NCBI GenBank assembly: GCA_019748195.1
Contig: JAIEPW010000086.1
Coordinates: 1 to 63,176, forward strand
DNA from: Bryobacteraceae bacterium
Lineage (GTDB): Bacteria; Acidobacteriota; Terriglobia; Bryobacterales; Bryobacteraceae
Direction: 5' to 3'
DNA: 63,176 nt
The position numbers were made by a program, and so were the translations under genes. This document shows, piece after piece, positions 9,970 through 18,183 of this stretch (its first letter is position 1; each line of letters opens with the position of its first letter). Below the pieces are notes generated by a model. The model saw only the letters and a list, made by a program, of their open reading frames with translations, was not told the DNA's origin and made no database searches.

Positions 9970-10212
9970 CTACAGGCCGCGCGCCAGCAGGCCTTTCACC
10001 GCGCCGACCAGGACGCAGACGAAGATCAGCGCCATGAAGCCGTAGTGCAGCCAGTTGCGCGTGTAGCGGATCACCAGGAAGAAGTCGCGGCGGAGATCGA
10101 AGGACGGCTCCGGCGGGTCCGCCGGCCAGGCGGTCAACTGCCCCGTTTCCTCCGGTTTGCCGGTGGTCTCGTGCACAAGGTGTAGGGTGAGGCATGGGCC
10201 GGGGACGCCCAA
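9970..10212 (-). CDS. Small single-span membrane protein, unknown
   Basis: An 80-residue reading frame whose only clear feature is a C-terminal transmembrane helix (about 55-76, GFMALIFVCVLVGAVKGLLA). The N-terminal half is Pro-rich and soluble. The first possible start is a TTG at 10212 with a poor ribosome binding site; a GTG at 10176 is an alternative. It is convergent with the release-factor homologue, 9 bases apart. Its length and the clean helix argue for a real gene, but family is unknown. Confidence 0.45.
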   Translation of the reverse strand: MGVPGPCLTLHLVHETTGKPEETGQLTAWPADPPEPSFDLRRDFFLVIRYTRNWLHYGFMALIFVCVLVGAVKGLLARGL

Positions 10213-10314
10213 TAGGAAACCGCCCGGTACGGTTTCAGGACTGGCCCGGTTCGGTACTGTAACTCTGGAAGAAGAGAAGCCGATCCCCTGCCCGGACCTG
10301 CTAACCTGTCCCTT

Positions 10315-10851
10315 ATGACGCGGACTCTCCTACTGACTTTTTGCGCGGTTTCGACGCTTCTGGCCCAGGATGGCAGAATCACTACATCGGGGTCGCCCAA
10401 TTCGGCGGGCGTCTTCATTGACGGCAAGTACGCGGGTCCGGCGGCGCGCTACTCGGTGCACCGGAGCTACACGGTGGCCGCGGGCGAGCATGAAGTGGTG
10501 ATCCGCGAGCCGCGGTATGAGGAATACCGCGCCAAAGTCACGGTGCGGCCCGGCAAAACCGAGAAAGTCAAGTACACGTTGAAGAAGCTCGCGGAGCCGG
10601 CTGGCCAGCTCGGAGAATTGAAGCTGGGGGGCGGCTCCTACGGGATGCGCATCGACAGCGACCGGGGCGCGGTGTATCTGAACGGCCAGTTCATGGGCCA
10701 TGTCGACGAGTTCAATCACCCCGGCGCGGGGCTGATGGTGCCCGCCGGAGCTTACGAACTGAAGGTAGTCAGCGAGGAGTTCGGCGAGATCAACCGCCGG
10801 GTGACCATCGAGCCGGGCAAGACGGTGGTCATCAACATGAAGTCGAAGTAA
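10315..10851 (+). CDS. Secreted protein with two PEGA domains
   Basis: A 178-residue protein with a signal peptide (MTRTLLLTFCAVSTLLAQ). Two PEGA-like beta domains are visible: residues about 25-95 (GVFIDGKYAGP, then YTVAAGEHEVVIREP and VTVRPGKTEKVKYTL), and about 105-176 (GAVYLNGQFMGHVDEF, VPAGAYELKVVSEEF, VTIEPGKTVVINMK). PEGA domains are thought to be S-layer-like or cell-surface modules. Its stop codon shares one base with the ATG of the CoA-transferase gene, so the two are translationally coupled although their functions look unrelated. Confidence 0.75.
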   Translation: MTRTLLLTFCAVSTLLAQDGRITTSGSPNSAGVFIDGKYAGPAARYSVHRSYTVAAGEHEVVIREPRYEEYRAKVTVRPGKTEKVKYTLKKLAEPAGQLGELKLGGGSYGMRIDSDRGAVYLNGQFMGHVDEFNHPGAGLMVPAGAYELKVVSEEFGEINRRVTIEPGKTVVINMKSK

Positions 10852-12014
10852 TGGGTCCGCTCTCCGGCATCCGGGTTCTGGATCTTTCCAGTTTTCTTGC
10901 CGGTCCTTTTGCCGCCATGATCCTGGGCGACATGGGGGCGGAGGTTTTGAAGGTGGAGCCTCCGGGGGGCGATCTGGCTCGCCAGTGGTCGCCGTACCTG
11001 GCCGGTGAGGGACGCTTCTTTCAGGGTTGGAACCGGAACAAGCGCGGACTCGCGGTGGATCTCAGCACGGGCGAAGGCCGCGAGCTGGTGCGGGAACTCG
11101 CCCGGCGGTATGACGTCGTCATCGAGAATTTCCGGGCCGGCGTGACCCGGAGGCTGGGGATTGATTACGAAACGCTGTCCGGGGTGAACCCGCGGCTGGT
11201 GTATTGCTCCTGCACCGCATTCGGATCGCGGGGACCGCAGCGCGATCGCCCCGGCTACGATCCGGTGCTGCAGACAATCAGCGGAACCGCCATCGGGCAG
11301 CATCGGTACAACGGCGGGGTCACCGCGATCTGCGTCATCGCCGTCAGCGATTATCAGGCCGGGATGCTGATGGTGGCGGGCGCCTGCGCGGCGCTCTACC
11401 GCCGTGAATTAACCGGAAGGGGCCAGTTGGTGGAGACTTCCCTGCTCCAGGCGGTGATGACACTGCAGGCGCAGAATTTCGTGAAGGCGCCGCGGACTCC
11501 GGAGCAAGGGGGCATGGGGATCTATCCGTACCGGTTGTTTGAAACGGCCGACGGGCACATTTTTATCGCAGGAGGCACGGACCGCTTCTGGCGGATTCTC
11601 TGCGACACCATCGGTGTGCCGGAGCTCGGACGCGACGAGCGTTACGCCAGCAACGGACAGCGGGTGAACGCCGCGGCCGGGATCTCGGCGCAACTGGAGC
11701 CGCTGTTCCGGTCCCGGACGACGTTAGAGTGGGAAGAACTGCTGGTGAAAGCCGGCGTGCCGTGCGGTGGCGCGCGCACCTATGACCAGTTTTTTGACGA
11801 TCCGCAGGTGGAGGCCATGGGCATGAACCAGATCGTGGAACATCCCACGATCGGTCCGATGCGGGTGATCGGCGTTCCGGTGGATTTCAGCGAAACCCCG
11901 GGCGCCGTGCAGAGCCCCGCGCCGTTGCTCGGCCAGCACACCGATGAGGTGCTGCGCGAGATCGGGTGGGAGGCGCGGATCGCGGAACTGCGGGCCGGCG
12001 GCGTGGTCCGGTAA
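10851..12014 (+). CDS. Class III CoA-transferase (CaiB/BaiF family)
   Basis: A 387-residue cytoplasmic enzyme of the formyl-CoA/CaiB transferase family, which moves CoA between carboxylic acids through an aspartyl-CoA intermediate. Seen: the N-terminal SGIRVLDLSSFLAGPFA segment, GDMGAEVLKVEPPGGD, the NKRGLAVDL segment, the VSDYQAGM region that carries the family's catalytic Asp, and GRGQLVETSLLQAV. The length is normal. The ATG overlaps the stop of the PEGA gene by one base. The substrate is not predictable, as no acyl-CoA synthetase or dehydrogenase lies nearby. Confidence 0.9.
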   Translation: MGPLSGIRVLDLSSFLAGPFAAMILGDMGAEVLKVEPPGGDLARQWSPYLAGEGRFFQGWNRNKRGLAVDLSTGEGRELVRELARRYDVVIENFRAGVTRRLGIDYETLSGVNPRLVYCSCTAFGSRGPQRDRPGYDPVLQTISGTAIGQHRYNGGVTAICVIAVSDYQAGMLMVAGACAALYRRELTGRGQLVETSLLQAVMTLQAQNFVKAPRTPEQGGMGIYPYRLFETADGHIFIAGGTDRFWRILCDTIGVPELGRDERYASNGQRVNAAAGISAQLEPLFRSRTTLEWEELLVKAGVPCGGARTYDQFFDDPQVEAMGMNQIVEHPTIGPMRVIGVPVDFSETPGAVQSPAPLLGQHTDEVLREIGWEARIAELRAGGVVR

Positions 12015-12031
12015 CACACGCCGGCGCTGAA

Positions 12032-12313
12032 TCAGGGCTGCAACCGGGTGGAAGACACCCAGACTTCATACAGATAGAGCGCGGCGATCGCCGCGCCGAA
12101 CAGCGCCGTCACCAGCGTCAGCATCTTTCCCCAACGGTCAATCATCTCCAGGCGGTGGGCGACAGCGGTCTGCTGGGTCACCAGTTTCGCCTCGTCATCG
12201 CGCAGATGGACCATGTCGTCTTCGTGGACCGCGACCATTTTCCTGTAAGCAACCAGGGCGAGCACCGCGGCAGCCATTGCGAGCCATACGCCAGAAAGCA
12301 GCATGAAGTTCAT
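12032..12313 (-). CDS. Small two-span membrane protein, unknown
   Basis: A 93-residue protein with two hydrophobic helices (about 5-22 and 64-85) separated by a charged, probably coiled-coil stretch (VHEDDMVHLRDDEAKLVTQQTAVAH region). There are two possible ATG starts, at 12313 and 12304. It lies downstream of recQ on the same strand, 123 bases away, and is convergent with the CoA-transferase gene. No family recognised. Confidence 0.55.
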   Translation of the reverse strand: MNFMLLSGVWLAMAAAVLALVAYRKMVAVHEDDMVHLRDDEAKLVTQQTAVAHRLEMIDRWGKMLTLVTALFGAAIAALYLYEVWVSSTRLQP

Positions 12314-12436
12314 TGAGCACTTCCAGTGTGTAAGATTCGACTCCCGAGAGTGCCGAGTTGCAGTTCACGAACCAACCGGCGACTCTTTGAAAACGCGAGA
12401 CTTACGCGAAGTCCTCGGGTGCGGCGCCCGGCGGCC

Positions 12437-13678
12437 TCACCCAGCGGTGGGTGAAAGTCCGCGCCTGCCCATCCACGCGGGCCGCTTTCCGCAGTTATCG
12501 CAGAAGTCGCAGCGCTCCCACTTGGGGTGCTCGCCAAAGTACTCGCAGAGGATGCGCTGGCGGCAGCCCTCGCCTTCGGCATAAGCGCGGAGCTTGAAAT
12601 AGCGATTCCAGGCCCGCCCTCGTTCCTTCGGATCGCGGATTTCGCTGATGAAGTGGCCCAGCAGGCCGGCGTCGCGCCTGGCCCACAGCATCAGGCAGTC
12701 GGCGGGTTCGCCGTCGCGACCGGCACGTCCCGCCTCCTGGTAGTACTGCTCCATCGACTTGGGAAGCGCCAGGTGCGCCACCAGCCGGACATCGGGCTGG
12801 TTGATTCCCATGCCGAAAGCGAGCGTTCCCACCAGCACGGGCACTTCGCCTTCCTGCCACCGCCGCTGATTGCGCTCCCGGCGCGCGGGGTCCATCTGGC
12901 CGTGGTAAGGAATGGAATCGATCTTGTTCAGCTTCAGGTCCTGATGCGTGCTGTTGACGGCGTCGATGGTGGGCGCGTACACGATCGCCCGCCTGCCCGA
13001 ATGGGCTCTCAAGGCCTGCAGAAGGATGCGGCGGCGGCGTGTGTCGTCACCGGTGGCCACCAGGTAGCGCAGATTCGGGCGGCGGAAGCTGCGGACGAAC
13101 TTGGCGGGATCGCGAAGGCGGAGCTGCCTGAGGATGTCGTGCCGCACCTCGCGCGTCGCGCTGGCGGTGAAAGCCGCCACGGGAATATCCGGAAATTCGT
13201 CGCGCAAGGCGCGCAACTGCCGGTATTCGGGACGGAACTCGTGGCCCCATTCCGAGATGCAGTGCGCCTCATCGATAGCGAAGAGGGCGATGGGGACGTT
13301 CTTCAGCCAGGGCAGGGTGTCGGCGCGCCTCAGCCGCTCCGGCGAGAGATAGATCAAACGGAACTTGCCGCCCGCCGCCTGCCGCATGATTTCGCGCTGC
13401 TCTTCCAGGCCGATGGCGCTGTTGAGCACGGCGGCGGCGATACCCCGCCCGGTCAGCTCCGCCACCTGATCCTGCATCAGGGCGATCAGCGGCGAAAGCA
13501 CGATCACGGTCTTGGGCTGCAGCACCGCCGGAAGCTGGTAGCAAAGCGATTTGCCGCCGCCGGTCGGCATTACGGCGCAGGCGTCGCGCCCGGCGAGCAC
13601 GGCGCGAATCACTTCCTCCTGCGGCGGGCGGAAGCCGGCGTGGCCCCAATACCGCCGCAGCGCCTCGAGAAGGTCCAA
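12437..13678 (-). CDS. recQ: RecQ-type ATP-dependent DNA helicase, short form
   Basis: A superfamily 2 3'-5' DNA helicase for replication-fork repair and recombination. A TTG start at 13678 is chosen because GGAGGAG lies 6 bases upstream and the reading frame then begins at the usual LDLLEALRRYWG segment. The longer frame, to 13801, overlaps the AsmA-like gene and is not credible. In the 413-residue protein, Walker A PTGGGKS is at about 39-45, DEAH at 137-140, and motif VI at YYQEAGRAGRDG. A RecQ zinc site has Cys372, Cys378, Cys390, Cys393 and Cys396. The protein ends soon after the zinc site, so the winged-helix and HRDC domains are missing. It is the last gene of the kbl, AsmA-like, recQ run. 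Confidence 0.92.
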   Translation of the reverse strand: MDLLEALRRYWGHAGFRPPQEEVIRAVLAGRDACAVMPTGGGKSLCYQLPAVLQPKTVIVLSPLIALMQDQVAELTGRGIAAAVLNSAIGLEEQREIMRQAAGGKFRLIYLSPERLRRADTLPWLKNVPIALFAIDEAHCISEWGHEFRPEYRQLRALRDEFPDIPVAAFTASATREVRHDILRQLRLRDPAKFVRSFRRPNLRYLVATGDDTRRRRILLQALRAHSGRRAIVYAPTIDAVNSTHQDLKLNKIDSIPYHGQMDPARRERNQRRWQEGEVPVLVGTLAFGMGINQPDVRLVAHLALPKSMEQYYQEAGRAGRDGEPADCLMLWARRDAGLLGHFISEIRDPKERGRAWNRYFKLRAYAEGEGCRQRILCEYFGEHPKWERCDFCDNCGKRPAWMGRRGLSPTAG

Positions 13679-13689
13679 GGGAGCTCCTC

Positions 13690-15246
13690 CTATTTGGCCC
13701 GCCCGAAGCTCGGCTTGGATCTTGTGCCCGTCACCTGAATGTTCAGCACCGTCCCCGCTCCATCCTTGGCGAAAATCGGATCCACGGGCTTCAACACCCA
13801 TCGCTTCCAGCCGCTCATGGTCTGGGAGACGCGGGCGTCCAGGCGCAGCTTGCCGCGGAAATCCAGCACCTCGGTACGAAACTGATAGTTGCCGGTGAGT
13901 TCCACGGCGGCGCCGGGCACCACGAACTTCAACCGCGAAAAATCGATGACCCCGCCGGACAGACGAAAGTCGCCGCCGAGGCCGGAGGCGACTTCGTTAA
14001 TGGCCGTGCTCTTAGGCTGTCCCTGCCCGCGGCGGCTGAGCATGTCGATCTGATCCTGGACCGTGGGCGTGGTGAAATGCGCGTTGCTCAGCTCGAAGGT
14101 GCCGTCCAGATTCAGGCGATCCGCCACCGGACCCGGACCAGGTTTCACGATGATTTTGGTTTTCAGATCGATGGGCCCGCGCAGAATCGGCGTATCCCCC
14201 TTCATCGCGAGCTTCAGCAGATCCTCGATGTGCCCCTCCTGGAAGACGACATCGAGCAAGATGCTCTTCTTCTTTTCGTCCTTTTCGCGCGCGATGGAGC
14301 CGCGGACGGCGAATCGCGACCGTCCCAGCTTGGCCTGCACCGGCTGCAGGATGGTGTTCCCGTTGGTGCCGTCCACGATGGCGTAGAACCGGGTGGTGAG
14401 CATCATCGGATTGCCGGAGGAGGAGAGGCGGAAATCCGGCGTTCGAGTTTCGCCGTCCACCACGATTTTCTCAAGCAGGCCGTTGAATCGCCCGGTGGAG
14501 GCGAGCGTCCCGGCGATTCCCTTGAACACGCCGAGATCGGCGCGATCGAACTGGTACTCGCCGGTCAGCGGCGTCTCGCCGGGATTCTCGCCGTTCCAGG
14601 GACCGAAAGACCCGGTGGAACGGATGATGCCCGGCGGCTTGGCGTTGGTGAGATCGGTGGCGTAGCCCATCGGAACGCCAGGCCCCGCCGAGGTCAGCGT
14701 CAGCTTGAACATCGCGAACTCCAGCGGGTACTTGCCGGGATCGCGCGGCAGGATCGCCAGTTTCGCCCCGTCGGCCACGATTTTCCTGATCAGGACGGCA
14801 GGCGTCTTTGCTCCGGACGGGTTGGTGAGGACGGGGCGCTGCCCCTTGGGCGGGATATTGATTTCCAGGCCATCCAGCGTCACCAGATCGACCGCCGGGT
14901 TCGCACCACGCAACTCCGCCAGATCGGCGCGGAACTCCAGCTTGCGCATGCGGAACAAGGGCGCCACGTCGCGGCGTCCGCCGTGGCGAAGCTCGATTCC
15001 GCGGGCCGCGACGCTGACCATCACGCCGCGGCCGCTCCCCGTGACATACCGCCACGGCGCCAGCACCGGAAGCTCGATATCGAGCGACGCGAGATCCACC
15101 TCGCTGGCGAAGCGCTTGCTCAGATAAGCGATCGTCTGTTCCCGCAGGTACGGTTCAATCTGGCGCGAGATGTAGTACCCGGCGATCGACAACGCCAGCA
15201 GCACCACCGCGAACACGCCGGCTGCCCAGAGAATCCATTTGCGCAT
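13690..15246 (-). CDS. AsmA-like/DUF748-type membrane-anchored protein
   Basis: A 518-residue protein with one N-terminal membrane helix (about 4-26) followed by a long beta-rich periplasmic region, including LNLDGTFELSNAHFTTPTVQ and, near the end, ELTGNYQFRTEVLDFRGKLRLDARVSQ-like strands (written here only in part). This is the pattern of AsmA family proteins, now thought to form lipid-transfer grooves between the inner and outer membranes. It sits 18 bases after kbl, and its stop codon overlaps the ribosome binding site of recQ, so the three genes are probably one transcript. Role in lipid transport or envelope maintenance is inferred from the family. Confidence 0.72.
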   Translation of the reverse strand: MRKWILWAAGVFAVVLLALSIAGYYISRQIEPYLREQTIAYLSKRFASEVDLASLDIELPVLAPWRYVTGSGRGVMVSVAARGIELRHGGRRDVAPLFRMRKLEFRADLAELRGANPAVDLVTLDGLEINIPPKGQRPVLTNPSGAKTPAVLIRKIVADGAKLAILPRDPGKYPLEFAMFKLTLTSAGPGVPMGYATDLTNAKPPGIIRSTGSFGPWNGENPGETPLTGEYQFDRADLGVFKGIAGTLASTGRFNGLLEKIVVDGETRTPDFRLSSSGNPMMLTTRFYAIVDGTNGNTILQPVQAKLGRSRFAVRGSIAREKDEKKKSILLDVVFQEGHIEDLLKLAMKGDTPILRGPIDLKTKIIVKPGPGPVADRLNLDGTFELSNAHFTTPTVQDQIDMLSRRGQGQPKSTAINEVASGLGGDFRLSGGVIDFSRLKFVVPGAAVELTGNYQFRTEVLDFRGKLRLDARVSQTMSGWKRWVLKPVDPIFAKDGAGTVLNIQVTGTRSKPSFGRAK

Positions 15247-15264
15247 TTGGCTCCAGTGTAGACT

Positions 15265-16446
15265 TCAGAGATTCAGTTCGCGCTTCACCGCGGCGAACGT
15301 TTGCACCGCCAGATCGAGGTCGGCCTGGGAGTGCGCGGCCGACACCTGCGTGCGGATTCGCGCCTTGCCCTGCGGCACCACCGGATAGAAAAATCCCACC
15401 ACGTAGACGCCCCTGGCGAGCATTTGTTCCGCCATCCTTCCGGCCAGCGCGGCATCGCCGAGCATCACCGGCACAATCGGATGCTCGCCCGGCAGGATGG
15501 TGAAGCCGGTGGCCGACATCCTGTCGCGGAAGTAGCGCGTGTTGGCATGGAGGCGGTCGCGCAGTTCGGTGGACGCGGTGAGCAGTTCCAGCGTTTTCAG
15601 CGCCGCGGCGACGATCACCGGCGCCACCGAATTGGAGAACAGGTAGGGCCGGGATCGCTGCCGCAGCAGGTCCACAATCTCCTTGCGGGCGGCGGTATAT
15701 CCACCGCTGGCGCCGCCCAGAGCCTTGCCCAGCGTCCCGGTGATAATGTCGACGCGCCCCATCACGTTCTTCAGCTCGTGCGTACCCCGCCCCGTCGCGC
15801 CCAGGAAGCCGACCGCGTGCGAATCGTCCACCATCACCATCGCGCCGTGCTTCTCGGCGATGTCGCAAATCTGGTCCAGCGGCGCGATATAACCGTCCAT
15901 GGAAAACACGCCGTCGGTCACCACCAGCTTCCGCCGGGCTCCTGCCGCTTCCTGCAACTTGCTCTCCAGGTCCCCCATGTCGCAGTTCCGGTAGCGCAGG
16001 CGGCGAGCCTTGCACAGACGGATGCCGTCAATGATGGAGGCGTGATTGAGTTCGTCCGAAATTACGGCGTCGTCTTCGCCGAGCACGATTTCGAACACCC
16101 CGCCATTGGCGTCCCAACAGGAAGAGTAGAGGATCGTATCCTCCATTCCGAGGAACTTGGATATGGCCGCTTCCAGCTCCTTGTGAATCTCCTGGGTGCC
16201 GCAGATAAAGCGGACGCTGGCCATGCCGAACCCCCAGCGGTCGAGAGCCTGGTGCGCGGCCTGGAGGATTTCCGGGTGGTCGGCCAGGCCGAGGTAATTG
16301 TTGGCGCACATGTTCAGCACGCGCGCTCCAGTGGACACGCCGATGTTGGCGTCCTGGGGCGTGGTGATGACGCGTTCGGGTTTCCAGAGTCCGGCATCCC
16401 GGATTTCGTCGAGTGTGCGTTGGAGTTCCTGCTTCGCCGTGTACAT
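15265..16446 (-). CDS. kbl: Glycine C-acetyltransferase (2-amino-3-ketobutyrate CoA ligase)
   Basis: A PLP enzyme that converts 2-amino-3-oxobutanoate + CoA to glycine + acetyl-CoA in threonine breakdown. The 393-residue protein follows the E. coli KBL pattern closely: [68 protein letters not shown], and the PLP lysine in [14 protein letters not shown]. The ATG at 16446 is chosen because residues coded further upstream come from the tandem repeat. No tdh gene is next to it, so the threonine dehydrogenase must be elsewhere. It is first in the minus-strand run with the AsmA-like gene and recQ. Confidence 0.95.
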   Translation of the reverse strand: MYTAKQELQRTLDEIRDAGLWKPERVITTPQDANIGVSTGARVLNMCANNYLGLADHPEILQAAHQALDRWGFGMASVRFICGTQEIHKELEAAISKFLGMEDTILYSSCWDANGGVFEIVLGEDDAVISDELNHASIIDGIRLCKARRLRYRNCDMGDLESKLQEAAGARRKLVVTDGVFSMDGYIAPLDQICDIAEKHGAMVMVDDSHAVGFLGATGRGTHELKNVMGRVDIITGTLGKALGGASGGYTAARKEIVDLLRQRSRPYLFSNSVAPVIVAAALKTLELLTASTELRDRLHANTRYFRDRMSATGFTILPGEHPIVPVMLGDAALAGRMAEQMLARGVYVVGFFYPVVPQGKARIRTQVSAAHSQADLDLAVQTFAAVKRELNL

Positions 16447-16476
16447 GTTGACGGGGCTTGGCGCCCCGGCCCCCCC

Positions 16477-16690
16477 TTCTTTCACGGGTAGACCGGGCTG
16501 AGCCCCGGCCCCCCTTCTTTCACGGGCGGACCGGGCTGAGCCCCGCCCCCCTTTTTTCACAGGTAGACCGGGCTGAGCCCCGCCCCCCTTTTTTCACGGG
16601 TAGACCGGGCTGAGCCCCGCCCCCCCTTCTTTCACAGGTAGACCGGGCTGAGCCCCGGACCCCCTTCTTACACGGGTGGACCGGGCTGAG
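16477..16690. repeat. Six tandem 37-38 bp repeats in the kbl leader
   Basis: Six near-identical units start at about 16477, 16515, 16552, 16589, 16627 and 16665. Each has TTCTTTCACGGGTAGACC (with small variants) followed by GGGCTGAGCCCC and a run of C. The part GGGCTGAGCCC is a dyad in every unit. The period is not a multiple of three, so this is not a protein repeat. The array lies 31 bases upstream of the kbl start, in its presumed leader. The last unit is degenerate (GAGCAACC). Confidence 0.9.
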
Positions 16691-17085
16691 CAACCGCGGC
16701 TTCTCCAGTCGCTGAACTGAAGCCCAAGGCCCTGCCTAGTGAGGCTAAGAACGATCACACCCGACTTTCCTTTATCGCACAGCGGTTCGCGCAGCGGTGC
16801 TGTGGCGCGGAAGTCGATTCTGGCAATCTCGTAAACTGTACAAAACAGCACAATCCTGTCGCCTTTTTTGGAAACATTTCGAAGACCATTCAGGGCCGAC
16901 ATCCTACGGCTCGCCCTTTCTACCGCATTTGGGGTACATCCGCTAGTACTAAGATTTTGCAGGGGGATATCCGGATACACTCCGTCCCATCGACCCCTCG
17001 CCTTTTTCAGGTTTTTACCTTATATTGAATGCGCTGGGCGGATTTCAAACCGCCCGGCAAGTCACACTTCGGAGGAACATCGCTT
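16691..17085. other. Intergenic region between the kbl repeats and the PEP-CTERM gene
   Basis: No credible gene on either strand. It probably contains the kbl promoter on the minus strand and the leader of the PEP-CTERM gene on the plus strand. That leader has the hairpin GGGCGG-ATTTCAAA-CCGCCC at 17036-17055, just before the GGAGG ribosome binding site at 17071. Confidence 0.5.
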
Positions 17086-17688
17086 GTGAAAAAATCTACT
17101 TTGACCGTGCTGCTTCTGGCGCTCGTCTGCCAGTCCGCGAGCGCGGCCATCATTTACGAGCTGGCCAACACCAGCGCCGTAACGGGTGGTTTTGAATATA
17201 CATACAACGCCCGTCTGCAGGGCGATCAATTGATCGACACTTCCGTGGGACGCAATTTCGCGGTCGTGTACGACTTCAACGGCTACATCCCTGGTTCGGC
17301 CAGCGCGATCAACTTCGTCGCGGGCCTGTCGGGGACCATTTTCGTTGAGAACATCACGAGCCCCAACCCGATCTTCCAGGCGCCCCCGGATTCGGCGGCC
17401 CTGTCCAACATCCGCGTGGAGTTGAACGGCACGGCAAACTTCCCCACGGCCACCACGATTTACCAGTTGGTGTTGCGTTCCACGCTGGGTCCGGGCGGAC
17501 CGCAGGTGCCGCAGTCCGGTCAAGCGCTGAAGGACGCGCCGGGCGATCCGACGGATCGGACCCTGACCGGAAACAGCGTATTTGTCGAGGGACCGGCGGT
17601 CAATCCGATTCCGGAGCCCGCCACGTTCGCCTTCATGGGAACGGGTTTGATCGGCCTCGGGCTGCTGGCCCGCCGCCGTCGTTCGTAG
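17086..17688 (+). CDS. PEP-CTERM sorting-domain secreted protein
   Basis: A 200-residue exported protein. The GTG start at 17086 is chosen because GGAGGAA lies at 17071-17077 and the frame then opens with a signal peptide (VKKSTLTVLLLALVCQSASA). The C-terminus (172-200) is a classical PEP-CTERM signal: IPEPATFAFMGTGLI, a membrane helix and RRRRS. Proteins of this kind are processed by exosortase (EpsH/XrtA) and are linked to exopolysaccharide or biofilm matrix. No exosortase gene is in the window. The mature part is beta-rich without a known domain. Confidence 0.9.
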   Translation: MKKSTLTVLLLALVCQSASAAIIYELANTSAVTGGFEYTYNARLQGDQLIDTSVGRNFAVVYDFNGYIPGSASAINFVAGLSGTIFVENITSPNPIFQAPPDSAALSNIRVELNGTANFPTATTIYQLVLRSTLGPGGPQVPQSGQALKDAPGDPTDRTLTGNSVFVEGPAVNPIPEPATFAFMGTGLIGLGLLARRRRS

Positions 17689-17713
17689 TCCGTTATCTCC
17701 TTGTGGAGTTCTG

Positions 17714-17752
17714 GCCGGCCGCGGGTAACACCCGGGCCGGCTTTTCGTTTTT
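17714..17752 (+). terminator. Rho-independent terminator of the PEP-CTERM gene
   Basis: GCCGGCC with CGGGT pairs with ACCCG and GGCCGGC around a short AAC loop (one bulged G), followed by TTTTCGTTTTT. It ends exactly at the stop codon of the convergent gene. Confidence 0.85.
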
Positions 17753-18150
17753 CAGGAGGTCCGGAAGGCCGGATCGATTTCCACCTGGTAACCGCTCGCC
17801 AGGCGATTGGTGGCGTTGGCGAGGGCGGTAACCGCCAGCAGTTCCGCGAACATTGCCTGGGTCATTCCCGCTTTCCTGGCCGCCGCCGTGTGGGACGCAA
17901 TGCAGTAGCCGCACTGGCTGGTGGCGCTGACCGCGACGTAGATCATCTCCTTGGTCACCGCATCCAGCGCGCCCGGCGCCATCACCTGCTTCACCTGTTC
18001 CCAGGTGCGCCGCAGCAGGGCGGGATCATGCGCCATCGCCTTCCAGAAGTTGTTGACCCGGTCCACCTGCCGCGTGCGCATGATGTCGTCGTAAATCTCG
18101 CGGACTTCCGGCGATGCCTGGTCGTAGTCGATCAATCCGAAGGTAGCCAT
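17752..18150 (-). CDS. Carboxymuconolactone decarboxylase/AhpD-family protein
   Basis: A 132-residue protein of the CMD/AhpD-like fold. The redox-type active-site motif Cys80-Gly-Tyr-Cys83 with His87 (SQCGYCIASH) is intact, as in alkylhydroperoxidase-like members; gamma-carboxymuconolactone decarboxylases lack these cysteines. Peroxide or redox defence is therefore the better guess. The ATG at 18150 is preferred over a GTG at 18168 because the family starts at this point. It lies just downstream of the receptor gene at 18184 but points away from its start, and is convergent with the PEP-CTERM gene. Confidence 0.85.
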   Translation of the reverse strand: MATFGLIDYDQASPEVREIYDDIMRTRQVDRVNNFWKAMAHDPALLRRTWEQVKQVMAPGALDAVTKEMIYVAVSATSQCGYCIASHTAAARKAGMTQAMFAELLAVTALANATNRLASGYQVEIDPAFRTS

Positions 18151-18183
18151 GGGACTATCTTCGAACACGCGCTGCCTCGATCG

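Noticed and set aside
12437-13801. Long form of RecQ (454 residues)
   Set aside because: The first 41 codons overlap the AsmA-like coding region and do not fit the family; a TTG with a strong ribosome binding site lies at 13678.
15265-16560. Long N-terminus of kbl that translates the tandem repeat
   Set aside because: The extra 38 residues come from the 38-base repeats and do not resemble any KBL protein; the ATG at 16446 fits the family start.
16477-16690. CRISPR array
   Set aside because: The repeats are directly tandem with no unique spacers and no cas genes lie nearby.
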